Source of the DNA: JAGOEF01 sp964511665
GTDB taxonomy: Bacteria > Bacteroidota > Bacteroidia > Bacteroidales > ML635J-15
NCBI GenBank assembly: GCA_964511665.1
Contig: CAZEHA010000029.1
Location: 1 to 43,805 of the forward strand
DNA: 43,805 nt
Direction: 5' to 3'
Shown: in pieces, positions 17,022 to 26,328 of the stretch
How the letters are laid out: every line of letters starts with the position of its first letter
Numbering within the stretch: position 1 is the first letter of the stretch
Notes under the pieces: generated by a model
Seen by the model: the letters and a program-made list of their open reading frames with translations, nothing else
What the model was told of the DNA's origin: nothing
Databases searched by the model: none
Position numbers and translations under genes: made by a program

Positions 17022-17556
17022 CCAGCGCATACAACTCAGGGCGCCCGAACCCGAAGATCTCGAAACCATTTATGGTTGGGAGAACAATACGGGTGTTTGG
17101 CTTGTAAGCGAAACCATTGAACCGTTTTCGCGATACCAGATAAAGCAATACATCGAAAATCTCGACCGCGACATATACAACAGCCGTCAACTACGACTGA
17201 TGATTGAAGATACAGAAACAAACAGCTGTGTCGGCATCATAGATATGTACGCGTTTGAACCTTTTCACCAAAGGGCAGGCATCGGCATACTCATTGGCGG
17301 CCTGCACCGCAAACAAGGCTATGGCGTTGATGCACTGGCTTTATTCTGCAACTATGCATTCAATTATCTAAAACTGAATATGCTGTATGCCGAGATACCG
17401 GCAACAAACATCGACAGCATACAATTATTTGAAAACGAAGGGTTTGAATGTTCTTGCAGACTAAAACAATGGCGTAGTTCGGAATCGGGGTTTACAGATG
17501 TGTTAGTGTATCAGAAATTTGCCGGCCAGCATGAACCCGGGGCTTACACATTATAA
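17008..17556 (+). CDS. GNAT N-acetyltransferase (RimJ/RimL-like, GTG start)
   Basis: This 182-residue GNAT-fold enzyme begins QRIQLRAPEPEDLETIYGWEN, like RimJ/RimL and SpeG-type acetyltransferases, with the acetyl-CoA pyrophosphate loop in GGLHRKQGYGVDA and a C-terminal ATNIDSIQLFENEGFE segment. The start is GTG at 17008, 14 bases inside the end of the glycosyltransferase frame, which indicates translational coupling. This context suggests an amino-sugar or glycolipid substrate, but a protein or polyamine substrate is equally possible; the sequence does not decide. The 3' end overlaps the convergent ispF by 13 bases. Confidence 0.82.
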   Translation: MHLHNQRIQLRAPEPEDLETIYGWENNTGVWLVSETIEPFSRYQIKQYIENLDRDIYNSRQLRLMIEDTETNSCVGIIDMYAFEPFHQRAGIGILIGGLHRKQGYGVDALALFCNYAFNYLKLNMLYAEIPATNIDSIQLFENEGFECSCRLKQWRSSESGFTDVLVYQKFAGQHEPGAYTL

Positions 17557-18026
17557 ATTAAAGCAACGGCATAAGCCTCCACCCCTATTTCTTCACCCAC
17601 AAAACCCAGTTTTTCGGTAGTAGTGGCTTTTATGCTTACCCTGTTATGATCTATTCCTAAGCAATCAGCAATAGTTTGTTGCATTGCTGCAATGTAAGGA
17701 GCTATTTTGGGCTTCTGCATAGCAAGGGTAATATCTACATTGGCAATGGCATATGATTGCTGCTTCAACATAGCGGCAACTTCTGAAAGCAGAAACAAAC
17801 TATTGCTGTTTCGATATGCATCGTCGGTATCGGGAAAATGCTTACCGATATCGCCCATTGCCGCAGCACCCAATAAGGCATCGCATAATGCGTGCAACAA
17901 CACATCACCATCGGAATGGGCCACACAACCTTTGTTATGAGGAATGCTTACCCCTCCCAGCACCAAAGGAATATCTTCGGCAAGGCGGTGTACATCGTAA
18001 CCAAAACCAATCCTGAAGGGCGTCAT
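17544..18026 (-). CDS. ispF: 2-C-methyl-D-erythritol 2,4-cyclodiphosphate synthase
   Basis: IspF converts CDP-ME-2-phosphate to MEcPP with release of CMP in the non-mevalonate isoprenoid pathway. The 160-residue protein has the metal-binding Asp11 and His13 in GYDVHRL, His45 in LLHALCD, the AHSDGDV loop and the C-terminal KATTTEKLGFVGE motif. The start at 18026 is three bases after the porV stop, making ispF the distal gene of a porU-porV-ispF operon. Size and motifs are standard. As I recall, ispF also neighbours porU/porV homologues in Porphyromonas gingivalis, so this may be conserved synteny. Confidence 0.97.
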   Translation of the reverse strand: MTPFRIGFGYDVHRLAEDIPLVLGGVSIPHNKGCVAHSDGDVLLHALCDALLGAAAMGDIGKHFPDTDDAYRNSNSLFLLSEVAAMLKQQSYAIANVDITLAMQKPKIAPYIAAMQQTIADCLGIDHNRVSIKATTTEKLGFVGEEIGVEAYAVALIYNV

Positions 18027-18029
18027 GCA

Positions 18030-19292
18030 CTAATTGCTTTCGTCGGCTAAACCGGCAATGTCGAATGTAAGTGTAAAGCGAAGCGTATTTTGCAGCGGGT
18101 GTTGCTGTGCTGTGGGTATGAGATAGGCGAAATCGAGACCAAATACATTCAATTTTAAACCGGCGCCGATAGTGAAATACTTACGATTTCCTTTATACTG
18201 ATGTTCGTGAAAATACCCCGTACGCAGGGCAAATTGCTTATTGTACCAATATTCTACACCTATACTCCACATTATTTCGGCAATTTCTTCCTTCAGTACA
18301 TTTGGGGTAGTTTCGTCGCGACGGAATGGTTCCACGATACCTGCTGCATCGGACCAACTGCTGAACAGAGCAGCAGGCACCGAAATATCGGGATTCTTGC
18401 CGTAGGCAATTATTTGATTGCCGTTGTCGTCGTACACATACTGGTTCAGCGAATCTTTAAGGTACGACGGAGGGCTGGGCACCAGGAGTTTGTTCATATC
18501 AACCGTTAGCAACAAAGTGTTATATTCGTTCAACTCCATCATATAGCCTATTCCCGTTCTAAAATTCGTCGGGATAAAATTACGCTGTTCGTTAGAGGTA
18601 TAGGATATTTTATTACCTATGTTCGAAATGTTCAACCCCCACATCATGCGCGATTTCATATCGCCAACTTTAAAATCTTTGCCTTTGTAGTAGAACGCCA
18701 CATCGGCTGCTACTGAATTGCCCGGGTGTGCTTCGGCACCGCTATTGGTAACACCACCGCTCAAATTACTGTAGATATAACGCAGCGAAACTGCTCCCGA
18801 GAAATTGTTACCCAACAAACGCGAATAAGAAAAGTCAACCGCAAATTCATGAGGCGTAAAATCGCGGATGGTTCCTCCTGTAATATCGGTAAACGTAATG
18901 CTACCGAGCGAAAAATACAGCAACGATGCAGCAATGGCATTCTCTTTGTCAAGCTGTTTATATCCCGACACATAAGCTATGTTCATATCGGGAACCAACC
19001 TGCGCAACCATGGAGTATAGGATATTGCCACACCAAGCTCCTTATCGCTGAAAATATACTTGGCGGGATTCCAGTGACCCGAATTGGCATCGGGAGTAGT
19101 GGCAACACCTGCATCTCCCATACCGGCAGCCCTGCTGTCGGGAGCAATTATTAAAAATGGCACCGAGGTAGTAATAATGGGAACATTCTGTGTGTAATTT
19201 CCTCTTATGATATCGATGTCAGGCGTCTGCGCAAATATCATTGCAAATGCCAACAGGCCGGCAATTGATAACAATAATTTTTTCAACTTCAT
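18030..19292 (-). CDS. porV: T9SS outer-membrane protein PorV (LptO)
   Basis: PorV is a 14-strand FadL-type barrel that binds CTD cargo leaving the Sov translocon and hands it to the PorU sortase. The 420-residue product has a signal peptide (MKLKKLLLSIAGLLAFAMIFAQ) and the hallmark DSRAAGMGDAGVATTPDANS followed by HWNPAKY, then barrel strands ending in TFDIAGL. I chose the Met at 19292, not the upstream in-frame codon at 19313, because a -7 element lies at 19311-19318 and would place transcription start after the upstream codon. It sits 65 bases downstream of porU and three bases before ispF. Confidence 0.95.
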   Translation of the reverse strand: MKLKKLLLSIAGLLAFAMIFAQTPDIDIIRGNYTQNVPIITTSVPFLIIAPDSRAAGMGDAGVATTPDANSGHWNPAKYIFSDKELGVAISYTPWLRRLVPDMNIAYVSGYKQLDKENAIAASLLYFSLGSITFTDITGGTIRDFTPHEFAVDFSYSRLLGNNFSGAVSLRYIYSNLSGGVTNSGAEAHPGNSVAADVAFYYKGKDFKVGDMKSRMMWGLNISNIGNKISYTSNEQRNFIPTNFRTGIGYMMELNEYNTLLLTVDMNKLLVPSPPSYLKDSLNQYVYDDNGNQIIAYGKNPDISVPAALFSSWSDAAGIVEPFRRDETTPNVLKEEIAEIMWSIGVEYWYNKQFALRTGYFHEHQYKGNRKYFTIGAGLKLNVFGLDFAYLIPTAQQHPLQNTLRFTLTFDIAGLADESN

Positions 19293-19310
19293 TTTCAAAA
19301 ATTTAAGCAA

Positions 19311-19318
19311 CAAATATA
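19311..19318 (-). promoter_or_regulatory. -7 element upstream of porV
   Basis: Minus-strand TATATTTG fits TAnnTTTG, 18 bases before the porV ATG. It may give porV and ispF a promoter of their own in addition to read-through from porU. No TTG at standard spacing. Confidence 0.4.
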
Positions 19319-19357
19319 CGCAATTAACGAAATTACATAATATTTATTTTGCTGTTT

Positions 19358-22300
19358 TTAATTCAGAATAAACAATTTTTCGGTTTGTTGTGCAATGTTA
19401 CCGTTGGGTGCTTTCACCATAAGTTTATAAATATATACTCCTTTTGCAATTCTATCGCCGTAGTCGTCGAGTGCATTCCACGAAATGGGCTGACTTCTGA
19501 AGCCGTCGGAAATCACTACTGCTTCTATGTTCTTTACCAGTTTTCCCGAAACAGTAAATACCTGAATAATCACATCCATAGGCACATTAGGCTGGTTGTG
19601 ATTAAAGTAGAATTGCGTATTGGTTGAAAACGGGTTCGGATAGTTGAATACCTGATCGATAACCAGTTCATGACTACGTGCTACAATAAAATCGGTATAT
19701 GCTATCGAAGAATTATTTAGTACGTCCCAAACTTTAAGACTCAGGGTGTGTGGCCCCAAATCAAGGTTCGAGAACGGATAGTTTATGCTTCCACTGGTGT
19801 AGTCGTCGAGGTTCGACTGGTAATAATCGTTCAATACAATCGAATTTTGTGTGTTCTCGTCGAGAATTGCAATGATGTCGTGACCGATTCCACTGCCAAC
19901 GGTATTAATACCCGAGCTGTCGCTGACGTAAGCCAGCATAATAGGGTTTTCGTCGGTTATGCCACCTGCAATAAAGTCGTCGCTGTTCATAAACAAGCTG
20001 ATTTCGGGACCATCGTTATCGTTGATTTCGCTATCGGAGCTGCCTCCTATAATTAAATCGGAATAATGGCCGTGCGCATCGGTTTGATAGTTGTGGGCAT
20101 AGTAACTTATTTTTCCGTTACCAAAAAAATATGCAATATCAACCGGCACAATAAAGCTAAAGCTAAAGTCACCATCTACAACAGAGGTCTGTCCCCGAAA
20201 CAACACATTCATCTGCTCGGTATATTCCAGTGGCGGTTTTCCATCGTTTCCACGGGTAAAATACGTCATTTTTTTATCGTACACCGTAGGGTACAGTTTC
20301 CCTCTGAAATTGGTAATTTTATTGCCGTTGTGGTCGCGAACAATTCCGGTAACAGTAACCCTGCTGCGAGCACCCACCGTGTCGTTGAACTCGTCGATAT
20401 CAACACCATTTATCGATGTGGTTACCACCTGATAGTTGGGTATGGCCGGGCGCAATGCGGGGTCACCCAACAGAGCAAAGTTGCGTTTGTTCGAGTCGCT
20501 GCTGAGCGCATTTTTGGTTTTCATAATTATTTGCCCCATAGTAAGCGGGCGCATTTCGGTATCCCGTTCAAAAAAGTAATCGTAGAATGCCAGATTGAGG
20601 TTAAAATTACTGGTTGCCTGCACCAGCCGTGTGGTTGTAAAAAGGGCAATGCCGCCACCCTGGGGGTTTAACAGTATCTGTTCACCGGCCGAAACCAGTG
20701 TAGGGTCGTCGAAACGCGAAAACTCGCAGGTAGCCGTAACAAAAATAGCAAAACGATCGGCGTTATTCCACGACAGTATCTGCGATATATCGACCACTAC
20801 TTCGTGAGCCAAAGTCTTGGTATTACCGTGCCCTGTGTAATTCATCACCAAAGTCCCTTTTCGCACCCTGTCGTCGATAGCCTGATTCACCTCGGGATAA
20901 CGCGCACCCTGCACAGTACTTACCTGCTCGTAGGCATCGAGAAATATCTTATCGATATTATACACCGGATACATTGCTGCAACTTTCTCGGCAAGTTCGT
21001 TGGCCTGGAACTGATGAATGGTATAGTCTTCGGCATCGTCGCCGATAAACGACATTATATTGCGCCACGAACCCAGATGCGCCGATGCATAGTAAGACGA
21101 AATTTTATTGACAACGGCCTGAGCTTCGCTAACCGATTTCACGGTAATACGACCAATTCCCATGTCGAGATTATCGTAACCTGTAACATTACCTTCGTTA
21201 GGGTCAAGCATCACATAGAAGTCGTCGCTCACAAAAGCACTGCTGGGAGAGAAAGAATTCACAGCCTGAAAAGTAGGCACATAATTACCGTTAACGCCCG
21301 ACTCAGCCTTGTTGTCGTAGCTGCCATCGCCCAACAAAAGTAAATTGTCGGGGATATCGTTATCGGTATTGGCTCGTTCGTAAAACATACGCACAAAATC
21401 GCGTATAGCTGCTACATCGGGGCAACCCGACGAAAACTCGTTGTATATCATCCAGGGCTCAACAACCAAGGTATTCATACCATCGTTCACCGAGTGTATC
21501 TGAGCAATTTGTTCGGCCTGTGCCCTAAAACCCGGGTATGTAACAATTATCATATCGGGGTTTGGTAGAGCATGTAGGTTTTGATTGGCCACCAAGCCCA
21601 AATCGTCACCTTCGGTTTCGGGCGACGGGAAATCGGCAGAGGCATTAAAAACTATATACTCGCGCAAGCTTGATGCATCGCGATTGAAACGCGTTTCAGC
21701 ACCACTGCTCACCGGCATTATTCGTATGGCATTTACTGGGTCGCTGACATCCCAAATTTGTGTTTGAGCAGCAGTATTACCCACAATAAACTGAGCTACA
21801 TTGCCCGATGCCACCGAGTTGATATCGCGAAATGCCATAAAATTAGCAACCTGCATCAACTGGCAACGTGCCGATGCTCTTATAAAATTAAGCCAGCCCT
21901 CTGAATCGCCGGTAGTCTTTATGTATTCGATTCTGAAATTTACTCCCGCCGAATTTACCGAGTGATTGAAAACCGCTGTTTCTTCTTTGGCATAAGATGA
22001 ACTATAGCTTCCGCTTACATAACCAATGTTGGTGGTATTTACCAGTTCGTTGTTCACATATATTTTAAAAGAACTGCTTTGCGACGAACGGGCAGCAAGA
22101 GCAACATCGAATTTTACCGGAGAGCCGGTGATGATATTCGCAAAATTCATGCTGAAATTGTGCGTGGTGTAAAAATCGAAATGCCTCCAGAACCAGGTGC
22201 GTCCCATATTGCGCACATTGATGCTGTCGGTTTCGAGAAACTGCACATTATCGAACGAATTCACCGTAACATTATAGGTAGGTTCCGACTGAACAGTGGT

Positions 22301-23179
22301 TGCCTGTTTCCAGCTCCCCCTGTCGGAAACAAAATAATAGGCATACTCGGAGTAATCGTGCTTTTCGTGACGAAAACGCATCGCAGTTTGTTCGTAATAA
22401 ATACGGTTGGGTCCTTCGGCATAAAACAACAGGTAATCGCCCTGATTGAACTGACCGTCGTTGTTTACATCAACCCTGATAACATCGCGTTCGGGTAAGT
22501 CGTCGTATCGAGCCTCACTGTTTTTCTTAGGCAACATATGCCCGTAGCCAAATATACCAATCGTTGAAAAATCGGTAAACCCCATGTTAACCAATTGTTC
22601 ATAAGTCAATTTATATATGCCCGGGTTGCTAAGCTTAATCTTATGCCATCTACCTGTGTTTAGCTTAGATGACGATGCCCACACAGCCGTGGATTTTACA
22701 GCCGGCACCTGTTCGGCAATTACCTGTAACTGAAACGACACAAGCTTTTCGATCTTTCCGTTTAGCGGATTGCGTCGCAGGGGCACAAACTCCATATTAA
22801 AATAGGCTTGTTTACGCGTATATGATATATACGTATCAATGTTAATATCTTCGGCTATTTTATCAACATCTGTTAAAAAGTTCTGAGCCGAATCGCTTAG
22901 AATTTCATAGTGTGAATTAACAAAATTCAAGTTTCTCACATTAATCTCATTCGCCAATTCAATTTTTTTTGTGTAAACAGGAAGAAAATTGTCGTTTTTT
23001 TGCTGAGAATTTTTAAAATTTAAAAATATTTCGGCATTATTTTCGCTATTTTTGACCAAAATTTCTGGGTTCCATCGAAGGGTATCAGATATTATTAAAT
23101 TTTGTCCGTATGCGTAAAAACCATGAAATAAGCCAATTAACGTGATAGACGCTGCACAAATTAATTTGATTGCTTTCAT
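19358..23179 (-). CDS. porU: T9SS sortase PorU (C25 gingipain-like)
   Basis: PorU is the surface sortase that cuts the CTD from T9SS cargo and attaches A-LPS or another anchor. The 1,273-residue protein has a signal peptide (ending near AYGQN), a long N-terminal beta domain, and a C25 peptidase domain from about residue 540 to 940, with NLLLLGDGSYDN, the catalytic His in NYTGHGNTK (about residue 783) and the catalytic Cys in TATCEFSRFDDP (about residue 818). Ig-like domains follow. It ends in a CTD-like/FlgD-like module beginning NYPNPFS. Retention of an uncleaved CTD is known for PorU in P. gingivalis. Upstream of porV and divergent from the PorP/SprF gene. Confidence 0.95.
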   Translation of the reverse strand: MKAIKLICAASITLIGLFHGFYAYGQNLIISDTLRWNPEILVKNSENNAEIFLNFKNSQQKNDNFLPVYTKKIELANEINVRNLNFVNSHYEILSDSAQNFLTDVDKIAEDINIDTYISYTRKQAYFNMEFVPLRRNPLNGKIEKLVSFQLQVIAEQVPAVKSTAVWASSSKLNTGRWHKIKLSNPGIYKLTYEQLVNMGFTDFSTIGIFGYGHMLPKKNSEARYDDLPERDVIRVDVNNDGQFNQGDYLLFYAEGPNRIYYEQTAMRFRHEKHDYSEYAYYFVSDRGSWKQATTVQSEPTYNVTVNSFDNVQFLETDSINVRNMGRTWFWRHFDFYTTHNFSMNFANIITGSPVKFDVALAARSSQSSSFKIYVNNELVNTTNIGYVSGSYSSSYAKEETAVFNHSVNSAGVNFRIEYIKTTGDSEGWLNFIRASARCQLMQVANFMAFRDINSVASGNVAQFIVGNTAAQTQIWDVSDPVNAIRIMPVSSGAETRFNRDASSLREYIVFNASADFPSPETEGDDLGLVANQNLHALPNPDMIIVTYPGFRAQAEQIAQIHSVNDGMNTLVVEPWMIYNEFSSGCPDVAAIRDFVRMFYERANTDNDIPDNLLLLGDGSYDNKAESGVNGNYVPTFQAVNSFSPSSAFVSDDFYVMLDPNEGNVTGYDNLDMGIGRITVKSVSEAQAVVNKISSYYASAHLGSWRNIMSFIGDDAEDYTIHQFQANELAEKVAAMYPVYNIDKIFLDAYEQVSTVQGARYPEVNQAIDDRVRKGTLVMNYTGHGNTKTLAHEVVVDISQILSWNNADRFAIFVTATCEFSRFDDPTLVSAGEQILLNPQGGGIALFTTTRLVQATSNFNLNLAFYDYFFERDTEMRPLTMGQIIMKTKNALSSDSNKRNFALLGDPALRPAIPNYQVVTTSINGVDIDEFNDTVGARSRVTVTGIVRDHNGNKITNFRGKLYPTVYDKKMTYFTRGNDGKPPLEYTEQMNVLFRGQTSVVDGDFSFSFIVPVDIAYFFGNGKISYYAHNYQTDAHGHYSDLIIGGSSDSEINDNDGPEISLFMNSDDFIAGGITDENPIMLAYVSDSSGINTVGSGIGHDIIAILDENTQNSIVLNDYYQSNLDDYTSGSINYPFSNLDLGPHTLSLKVWDVLNNSSIAYTDFIVARSHELVIDQVFNYPNPFSTNTQFYFNHNQPNVPMDVIIQVFTVSGKLVKNIEAVVISDGFRSQPISWNALDDYGDRIAKGVYIYKLMVKAPNGNIAQQTEKLFILN

Positions 23180-23226
23180 AAAATGAATTAATAATTAAAA
23201 AAATTACGACAATGTTTCAAAAACGC

Positions 23227-23234
23227 CAAAATTA
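23227..23234 (-). promoter_or_regulatory. -7 element of porU
   Basis: Minus-strand TAATTTTG fits TAnnTTTG, 47 bases before the porU ATG. This matches the spacing seen at porT. No clear TTG partner. Confidence 0.35.
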
Positions 23235-23310
23235 TACTAATATTGTAGTTGATATTTTATTTAAAAGAAAATTATTGTATAATTGCAGTTTGTCGTTCAA
23301 TTATAATAGC

Positions 23311-24297
23311 ATGGTAAGACGCATACTACTCATTCTAAGTGTTTCGATTTTAGGGATTTACGGAGGCCTGCAGGCACAGGATGCCCACTTTTCTCAGTTC
23401 TATGCCAATCCCCTCCATTTGAACCCTGCATTCACCGGATCTGAAAATTGTCCGCGTGTAGCCCTTGGCTACCGAAACCAATGGCCTGCCCTCGGGCCCA
23501 CTTATGTAACCTATAGTGCATCCTACGACCAGCACGTCAACCTTATTCAGGGAGGCGCCGGTTTACACCTGCTCAGCGATGTGCAGGGCGATGGCACCAT
23601 TAAAACAAACATTATTAGTGGTATGTATGCCTACACCCTTCCGGTGAGCAGAAATTTTGCCATAGCTGGAGGATTTCAGGCATCGTATGTGATGAAAACC
23701 ATAAAATGGGATTTCATTTTCCCTGATATGATACATCCCCTTTACGGACCTATTTATTCAACTCAGGAAAATCCGGCCTTGGTAAACGATCATAAAAACT
23801 ATTTCGATTTTTCAACAGGATTTGTAGGATTCACCGAAAAAACTTTCTTCGGTTTTGCAGTTCATCATCTTACCGAGCCGTCGGAATCGTTCCTCAGAGG
23901 CAGCGACGCAACGTTACCACGCAAATTCACCGCCCACTTTGGCACCGATATTTCTCTGAACAACCGCAACTACCGCCGCGGTGAATTGTCGCTTTCGCCA
24001 CAGTTGCTCTTTCATCAGCAAGGTCAGTTCCAACAATTCAATTGGGGTATCTATGTAAACCGTAAAGCCATAGTAGCCGGTTTCTGGCTGCGCCAAAACT
24101 TCCAATTCCAATACGATTCATTTATTATGCTGGTAGGATTCCGGCAAGACAATCTTAGATTTGCCTACAGTTACGACTTCACGGTTTCTCGCCTCAGGAA
24201 TTCAACATACGGTTCGCACGAAGTTTCTTTTGCCATAGTTTTCCCTTGTCACGAAAAAACTGCCAAGAAACGTGTAATAAGTTGCCCGTCATTTTAG
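23311..24297 (+). CDS. PorP/SprF family T9SS membrane protein
   Basis: This 328-residue barrel-type protein has a signal peptide (MVRRILLILSVS...LQAQ) and the family opening DAHFSQFYANPLHLNPAFTG, then GYRNQWPALGPTYVTYSASYD and a C-terminal RFAYSYDFTVSRLRN with SHEVSF. PorP/SprF proteins serve the T9SS as outer-membrane partners of the PorK/N ring or of individual type B CTD cargo (for example SprF for SprB). I use the Met at 23311, since the upstream codons from 23212 encode no signal peptide. It is divergent from porU and 38 bases before gldJ, so it is likely co-transcribed with gldJ. Whether it is the core PorP or an accessory SprF is undecided. Confidence 0.92.
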   Translation: MVRRILLILSVSILGIYGGLQAQDAHFSQFYANPLHLNPAFTGSENCPRVALGYRNQWPALGPTYVTYSASYDQHVNLIQGGAGLHLLSDVQGDGTIKTNIISGMYAYTLPVSRNFAIAGGFQASYVMKTIKWDFIFPDMIHPLYGPIYSTQENPALVNDHKNYFDFSTGFVGFTEKTFFGFAVHHLTEPSESFLRGSDATLPRKFTAHFGTDISLNNRNYRRGELSLSPQLLFHQQGQFQQFNWGIYVNRKAIVAGFWLRQNFQFQYDSFIMLVGFRQDNLRFAYSYDFTVSRLRNSTYGSHEVSFAIVFPCHEKTAKKRVISCPSF

Positions 24298-24335
24298 TTA
24301 TATTATTATTGTAGAAGTTTAAATATTATTATAAT

Positions 24336-26282
24336 ATGAAAACAAACTTGCTTAAATGGACATTTCTGATAGTTTTAAGTGTTGCCTTTGTATCCTGTAA
24401 AAAAGAGGTTTCTAACACAACAGGCCGCAATTATAACGATCCGAAACACGGTGGTTTCCAAAACCATCCCGGCTACGAACAAGAAACCGGACCCGGATTA
24501 GTATTTGTAGAAGGTGGTTCTTTTGCCATGGGTAGAACCGAACAAGATGTTATTTTCGACTGGAATAATGCTCCTACCCGTGTTACTGTTTCGTCGTTCT
24601 ATATGGACGAAACCGAAATCAGGAACCTCGACTACCTCGAGTACCTCTACTGGTTGCGTCATGTGTATGCCAGCGACTATAATTATCTATACAGGCAGGC
24701 ATTGCCCGACACACTTGTTTGGCGGCAACGTATGGCTTACAACGAGCCAATGGTAGAGTTATATCTGCGTCACCCCGCCTACGAAGAATACCCTGTGGTT
24801 GGTGTTAGCTGGGTGCAAGCTTCAAAATACTGCGACTGGAGAACCGACCGGGTGAACGAAGTAATATTTGCCCGCGAAGGTGTTTTCGACAATTATCTGG
24901 CTCCAATGGATCAAGCCAAACATTTTAACCTCGACTCCTATTTATTATATGCCGACGGTTTAACCGATATGCCCGTTTCGATGGATAAAGGTCCCGATGG
25001 TAAAGTACATAATATGTATGTTGACCCTACCACTCTCCGCCAAGGACGCAAGGCTCAAAAAGCCAACACAGGTATGGACCGTCGCTGGGTGAGAATAGAA
25101 GACGGCATATTCTTGCCGCGTTACCGGCTCCCCACCGAAGCCGAATGGGAATTTGCAGCACTGGCTCACATCGGAAACCATTACAACGAACGTATATACA
25201 ACCGCAGACTATATCCCTGGAACGGACACTACATTCGTAACGACAGCCGTAGCAAAGACCGCGGTCAAATTATGGCCAATGCAATGCGTGGTCGCGGCGA
25301 TAACATGGGGGTTGCCGGTGCATTGAACGATAAAGCAGATATCTGCGCTCCCGTAAGAAGCTACTGGCCAAACGAATATGGCCTCTATTGCATGGCAGGT
25401 AACGTAAACGAATGGGTGATGGATGTGTATCGCGATATGACTTTTGAAGACATGGAAGAATTCAGACCTTTCAGGGGTAACGTGTACACCGACTACGAAA
25501 TCATTATCGACCCGCGCGATGGTACCATTGAGCTAACACCCGAAGCCGAAAACTATTTTGAATATAGTGGTCGTATATTGCGGAAACCTGTGCGTGATGA
25601 AGAATGTTTCAACCGCGAAAACTATACTACTTCCGATAACAGGAACTATCTTGATGGCGATCTTGAATCGCTTATTCCACAAAACCCGCAAGCCTCGGAA
25701 TGGTGGAACGAAACTACCAACTATGGCCGCGACAGTATTAAACCTAAAGTAAAACAACCCCTCGACAGCACCTTTAGCCTAACCAATTTGCCGGCAGGTA
25801 GCGTATTATCATCCGACGGTAACACACTGATTCTGCCAAATAAGGTGAAAATAAATTTGACCGACCAAACCTATATTCTGCCTTCTGGCCACGAACGTCT
25901 GCCCACTGGCGAAATACAAATGCCCGATGGATCGATGATTCTTCCCGGCGGTATCATTCAACTATCCGACGGAAGTAAAGTGTATCCCGATGCTATATTC
26001 CAAGCGAAAACCGGAAAGATGTACAAAGACGGAGAATGGGGCGAATATGGTGAATGGGGTCGTGGTGAATGGGACAACAGCAACCCGAAAAACAATAAAG
26101 GTACGGGTATGCACTCTCTCATTACCGACCGCTCACGCGTGTTTAAAGGCGGATCGTGGAACGACCGCGCTTACTGGCTGGTACCCGGAACCCGTCGGTT
26201 CCTCGACGAAAAAATGGCTCGGGCTGATTTGGGTTTCCGCTGTGCTATGACGCGTGTAGGCTCCCCGGTGAAAAGCAAATAA
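24336..26282 (+). CDS. gldJ: Gliding/T9SS lipoprotein GldJ
   Basis: This 648-residue lipoprotein has a lipobox at VAFVSC (Cys21) and a SUMF1/formylglycine-enzyme-like fold: GPGLVFVEGGSFAMG, FYMDETEIRNLDYLEYLYW, HPAYEEYPVVGVSW, YRLPTEAEWEFAA, YCMAGNVNEWV, and at the C-terminus VFKGGSWNDRAYW and GFRCAM. GldJ is required for gliding and T9SS stability in Flavobacterium and acts in the periplasm; enzymatic activity is not expected. The linkage to porU/porV and murF matches my recollection of the F. johnsoniae gldJ locus and favours GldJ over GldK. About 65 residues near 486-550 (25791-25990) form an insert of LPxG and PDG-type turns. The protein is longer than the F. johnsoniae GldJ (about 560 residues). 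Confidence 0.9.
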   Translation: MKTNLLKWTFLIVLSVAFVSCKKEVSNTTGRNYNDPKHGGFQNHPGYEQETGPGLVFVEGGSFAMGRTEQDVIFDWNNAPTRVTVSSFYMDETEIRNLDYLEYLYWLRHVYASDYNYLYRQALPDTLVWRQRMAYNEPMVELYLRHPAYEEYPVVGVSWVQASKYCDWRTDRVNEVIFAREGVFDNYLAPMDQAKHFNLDSYLLYADGLTDMPVSMDKGPDGKVHNMYVDPTTLRQGRKAQKANTGMDRRWVRIEDGIFLPRYRLPTEAEWEFAALAHIGNHYNERIYNRRLYPWNGHYIRNDSRSKDRGQIMANAMRGRGDNMGVAGALNDKADICAPVRSYWPNEYGLYCMAGNVNEWVMDVYRDMTFEDMEEFRPFRGNVYTDYEIIIDPRDGTIELTPEAENYFEYSGRILRKPVRDEECFNRENYTTSDNRNYLDGDLESLIPQNPQASEWWNETTNYGRDSIKPKVKQPLDSTFSLTNLPAGSVLSSDGNTLILPNKVKINLTDQTYILPSGHERLPTGEIQMPDGSMILPGGIIQLSDGSKVYPDAIFQAKTGKMYKDGEWGEYGEWGRGEWDNSNPKNNKGTGMHSLITDRSRVFKGGSWNDRAYWLVPGTRRFLDEKMARADLGFRCAMTRVGSPVKSK

Positions 26283-26300
26283 TCTTAAATTCATACAATA

Positions 26301-26320
26301 AAGCCCCTTTTTGGGGCTTT
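26301..26320 (+). terminator. Terminator-like hairpin between gldJ and murF
   Basis: Arms AAGCCCC (26301-26307) and GGGGCTT (26313-26319) around a five-T loop, followed by TCTGTTTTT. It begins 18 bases after the gldJ stop and ends nine bases before the murF ATG. It looks like an intrinsic terminator, or an attenuator if murF depends on read-through. Confidence 0.8.
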
Positions 26321-26328
26321 CTGTTTTT

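Noticed and set aside
23212..23310. Upstream Met extending the PorP/SprF protein by 33 residues
   Set aside because: The extension is lysine- and asparagine-rich, breaks the signal peptide, and lies in the divergent promoter region.
24336..26282. Formylglycine-generating/sulfatase-modifying enzyme
   Set aside because: The SUMF1-like fold is present, but the lipobox, the PorP/PorU/PorV/MurF neighbours and the sequence pattern identify GldJ, a structural lipoprotein.
26311..26328. Upstream TTG start adding six residues to MurF
   Set aside because: It lies in the terminator hairpin and adds no family-like sequence; the ATG at 26329 fits the MurF N-terminus.
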